Source: Saussurea involucrata
Taxonomy: Eukaryota > Streptophyta > Magnoliopsida > Asterales > Asteraceae
Assembly (NCBI GenBank): GCA_033807775.1
Contig: CM066321.1
Location: 235,344,350-235,408,349 of the forward strand
Direction: 5' to 3'
DNA length: 64,000 nt
In this document: positions 61,201 through 64,000 of the stretch, piece by piece
How the letters are laid out: each line of letters starts with the position of its first letter
How positions within the stretch are numbered: position 1 is the stretch's first letter
Program-made: the position numbers and the translations under genes
The notes under the pieces: model-generated
Seen by the model: the letters and a program-made list of their open reading frames with translations, nothing else
Told to the model about the DNA's origin: nothing
Databases searched by the model: none

Positions 61201-63304
61201 ACGGGCATCACTCCTGCAGATCTACAGAAGGCCCTACAAAAAGTTCAAGAAGAAGCCATGCACCATGCTGATGCAACCCAAAGACTACATGACAAGAGCA
61301 CAGCTGACAGAGCTTGGGCAGAACGTGATTAATCAAGTGACAGAAGTCATCCTTTCTTTCACCACTGCCAATGCTAACTTCGTCAAAGATTTCAGAGAAA
61401 GTGTAGGAAGGATGAGATTTAAAACAGAGGCAGAGCTAGCAACTCTTCTTGGCCTCTGTGATGATGTCTGCGCGAAACTGATCGCTGCTGGAGCCACAAT
61501 GCCAAAGAAACCCGATGCTTCCTGCAGAGCAGAGGGTACATCAGACAAGGGTCAGGATGACTCTGATGATGATGACCATCCTGGTCCATCAGATCATCCC
61601 GAGGGGGAGAAAACTACAAAGAAAGCTGCAAGCAGAGGACTTACAGATCCACCAATAGCCGCAGAACCTCTGAGTCAAGCACCTCTAGAACAGACCCGAC
61701 AACAACAAACCCAAAAGACCACAGAGACAACACCCATCTCTGTGGAATCATCTCCTGACGAAACCAAAACTCCAGAAGCAGAACAGCAAGCCACAGAGGC
61801 AACAACCGCCCCTGAGGTAATCATTTTGGAAGAAACAGATGAACAAACCACAGAGAAAACACCCACCTCTGTGGAAACACCCCAAACCATACCCAGAAGA
61901 AAGTCGATTGCCACCAAACCAAAAAGAGCAACGACCTCTGCTTCTGACATTCTGAAAAGGATGCACACAACAATGAGTGATCGTATGGTGAAGAGAGAAG
62001 AAGAAAGGCACAGGTTCACTTTAGCTTTCAGAATGGCAAGAAGATTCAATGTCAATATTTCATCAATAGAAACTGAGCTCGCAGAAGAAGTCATCAAACA
62101 ACCTCCAACAGAGGTTACATAGCAAGTCAAGCCAACAGAACCATCGCCACAAAAGTCCTCTAAATCATAATCGTCAAAATCCACAGAGGCAACCTCCATC
62201 AAACCAACATAAGTGCCAACCTCAAAACCCACAGAAGCAACAGGTTCTGCCACGACAATAGCAAAAGATAAAGGCAAAGGGATACTGACAGAAGAGCCAA
62301 AGAAGAAGAAAACATTGGCCAAGCCAACAGAAAAACTAATGAAGAGTGCGTTTGACGCCTTTCAAACCCCAAAACCCGAAGAAGTTGACTGGGCACATGG
62401 AATGAAGCCTCTGTCAGAAATTCCTCTAACTGGTAGAGCTGCAGAAGTTGTTCAACAGATGGAGAGTCTCAGAAGACAAATTCCACGACCTGGTCCAACA
62501 CATGAAGAGATGGAAGAAGTAGTATACAAATACCTCTACAAACAATCCTATCAGACAAATCATCCAGTAGATCATGTGACAGATCCAAGGATCAGAGAAG
62601 AATTTGAGAACATCTTCACAAGAACAAAGCCAAGAACCAAAGCAGATGTCTTCTCAATTCACAAAATAAAAAAAGTGATCTCCTGCAGATTCTCCTTCAC
62701 AAGAACCTATCCAAGGGCCAGGTACAATCTTTACAAAGTCAGAAGAGAGAACAATTCAGAATCTACCTTCGCTGATGCTGACTTAAGAAACATCAATCCT
62801 TATGATCTACCTGAGCTTCTGCAATGGACAAAAGACAACTACAACACAGAGCCTAATACCAGAGCCTATCAAGTGTTGAGAAAAGCGATGAGGGAAAAGC
62901 TTCTGCTATACAGCATGATAGATTTTCAGCTAGGAAAGGATCTTGGTCTCAAACATCTAGATCTACGACCACCAGAAGATCGCTGCCCACCAGACGCTGT
63001 GCCCAACTCAATCATCAGAGAACCAAGATTTGGGTTAGTATTTCAAAACCCACAACACCAAGTTAAACTTTTTGTACTCATGGATTGTCAGAAGTACGCA
63101 ACCAGTACTCTTAGCAAATTCAGAGCAAGCCTTGTAAAATACAGAGGTACAGAGAAAATGGATAGAGATGATGCAGATACTTTCATCAGAGAAATAGACT
63201 CAACAATCCGCCTAAGAGAACTCTGCATCAGATTCTACAAAGAGATCAGAAAAGTCGGCAGAGACAACAGAAGCTACAACGATTTCAAAGATGCCAAAAT
63301 CTGA
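58243..63304 (+). pseudogene. Sirevirus A2 third (post-pol) gene, several breaks
   Basis: The same gene as A1 46871-51939. The first frame ends at a TGA at 59614-59616, just after KMKKR. The same frame continues to about 61258, where five bases present in A1 are missing and the frame shifts. Stops follow at 62120-62122, 62168-62170 and 62210-62212, after which the C-terminal domain is open to 63304. The A-run that shifts A1 is in phase here, and the A1 stop near 51773 is a Lys codon here. The two copies therefore broke independently, and their parent was open for about 1,690 codons. Confidence 0.75.
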
Positions 63305-63500
63305 TTCTCAGACCTCCAATCTCTGCAAACAAAGTTAAAGTTTCTTTCATTGTAATCAAATGTAAAATGCCTCTGGCATATTTCTAAATGAAAGAAATTT
63401 CGAGGTATTGTTTAACCTCTGTCTTATCTAACTTAGCCAAACTTAACTCAAGTTCAAATTTTTATTTTTCACTACTTAGGGGGAGATTGTTAGCTTCAAT
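63305..63500 (+). other. A2 3' end: non-coding tail, purine tract and first 13 bases of its LTR
   Basis: TTAGGGGGAGAT ends at 63487 and TGTTAGCTTCAAT (63488-63500) is the start of the family A LTR. After it the sequence departs from the LTR. Confidence 0.85.
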
Positions 63501-64000
63501 TGTGACACCCGTCAAACCAAAACACTCAGGTTAGCAACTGAATAGTATAATACTTGTTTTAACAAGTAGGAATAACTCATAATGACTTAATATTGATGGT
63601 TAAGGGTTAGTTTCCTAAGAATTCCAATAGGACACTGAGAAAATCCTGTTACCGCACGGAACTGCTTAAGCTGTCTTATAAAATGCCGATTGGAACAGTT
63701 AACATTTAATTATAACTATATTAATAATAAGAGGAGTAAATATATAGTTTATATATACCCAAATCTAAAATTTAAAACTTTAAATAACCAAACCAAAAAT
63801 TAAGAAGATAAATGAGGTTTTAGCTACTTTAAATCAATCTTTTTATATAAATTACATAAGATGTAAAATTATACAATATTAATTAGCATTTTAAGGAAAA
63901 AAAATAATAATAAATCTGAATATATGGCCCAAATTCAGCCCCTCACATGACCCAACACACTTCCATATTAATTTTCCAAATTCTCAAGAAAACCCTCTCA
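63501..64000 (+). mobile_element. Probable start of another LTR inserted in the A2 LTR
   Basis: At 63501 the sequence switches to TGTGACACCCGTCAAACC. TGTGACACCC and the like are common starts of Ty3/gypsy chromovirus LTRs. The last 5 bases before it, TCAAT, would be the target duplicate. The rest is AT-rich, without a gene, and runs out of the window, so neither the LTR end nor a second LTR can be seen. Confidence 0.55.

Larger units (their letters stand above)
52973..63500 (+). mobile_element. Sirevirus A2, cut at its gag gene by A1 and at its 3' LTR by another element
   Basis: It begins inside gag at the position matching 41642 of A1 and runs through an intact pol, the spacer, a damaged third gene and a purine tract. 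Only 13 bases of its 3' LTR remain (63488-63500). Gag interior directly after an A1 LTR is what a nested insertion of A1 into A2 would leave. The upstream half of A2 gag would then have been on the lost 5' side of A1. Confidence 0.8.

Overview
The window is nuclear DNA of a large-genome flowering plant. It shows (TA)n-flanked TIR elements, a PIF/Harbinger transposase, a Tekay-type chromovirus and three Sirevirus-type Ty1/copia families nested in one another. A eudicot, perhaps Asteraceae, is an inference from the style of the elements. No intact ordinary host gene, tRNA, rRNA or CRISPR array was found; almost everything recognisable is a transposable element (TE).

Layout. 1-1541: right part of a PIF/Harbinger element with a transposase gene broken by one stop. 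1542-10330: AT-rich DNA with microsatellites and at least eight short inverted-repeat elements of five families, nearly all set in (TA)n tracts, plus a CACTA-like patch and a small MITE. 10332-12270: unassigned DNA with a TCCGGAC minisatellite. 12271-13269: minus-strand end of a Sirevirus-like LTR element. 13270-20245: a Tekay-like Ty3/gypsy chromovirus with a truncated 5' LTR, a deletion through RNase H and the integrase core, and a 74-bp insertion at the gag/protease joint. 20246-20500: hAT transposase relic. 20534-38911: minus-strand Sirevirus 'S' without its 5' end. S is interrupted by a complete, very young gag-only Sirevirus 'B' (22624-28329, LTRs identical by eye, GGGTC target duplication) and by a solo LTR of family 'A' (36751-37603, GAAAG duplication). 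38912-52972: plus-strand Sirevirus A1 without its 5' end, joined gag-to-gag and head-to-head to S. 52973-63500: a second copy, A2, whose pol frame (53361-56807) is uninterrupted. 63501-64000: probable start of another LTR.

How the parts relate. Families S and A share one plan: gag with zinc knuckles, then protease-integrase-RT-RNase H, then a gap, then a very long third gene. That third gene has no visible membrane segment. It has promoter-like DNA in front of it in both families, and in S also a likely 5'-UTR intron and a coding intron whose removal restores the frame. In family S the word CAGCG/CGCTG, and in family A CAGAGG/CCTCTG, recur through LTR, non-coding and coding DNA alike. The independent third gene and these family-specific words are the most unusual signals here.

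Limits. All comparisons were made by eye. Family names rest on motifs and architecture, and percentages, exact element ends and TIR limits are approximate.
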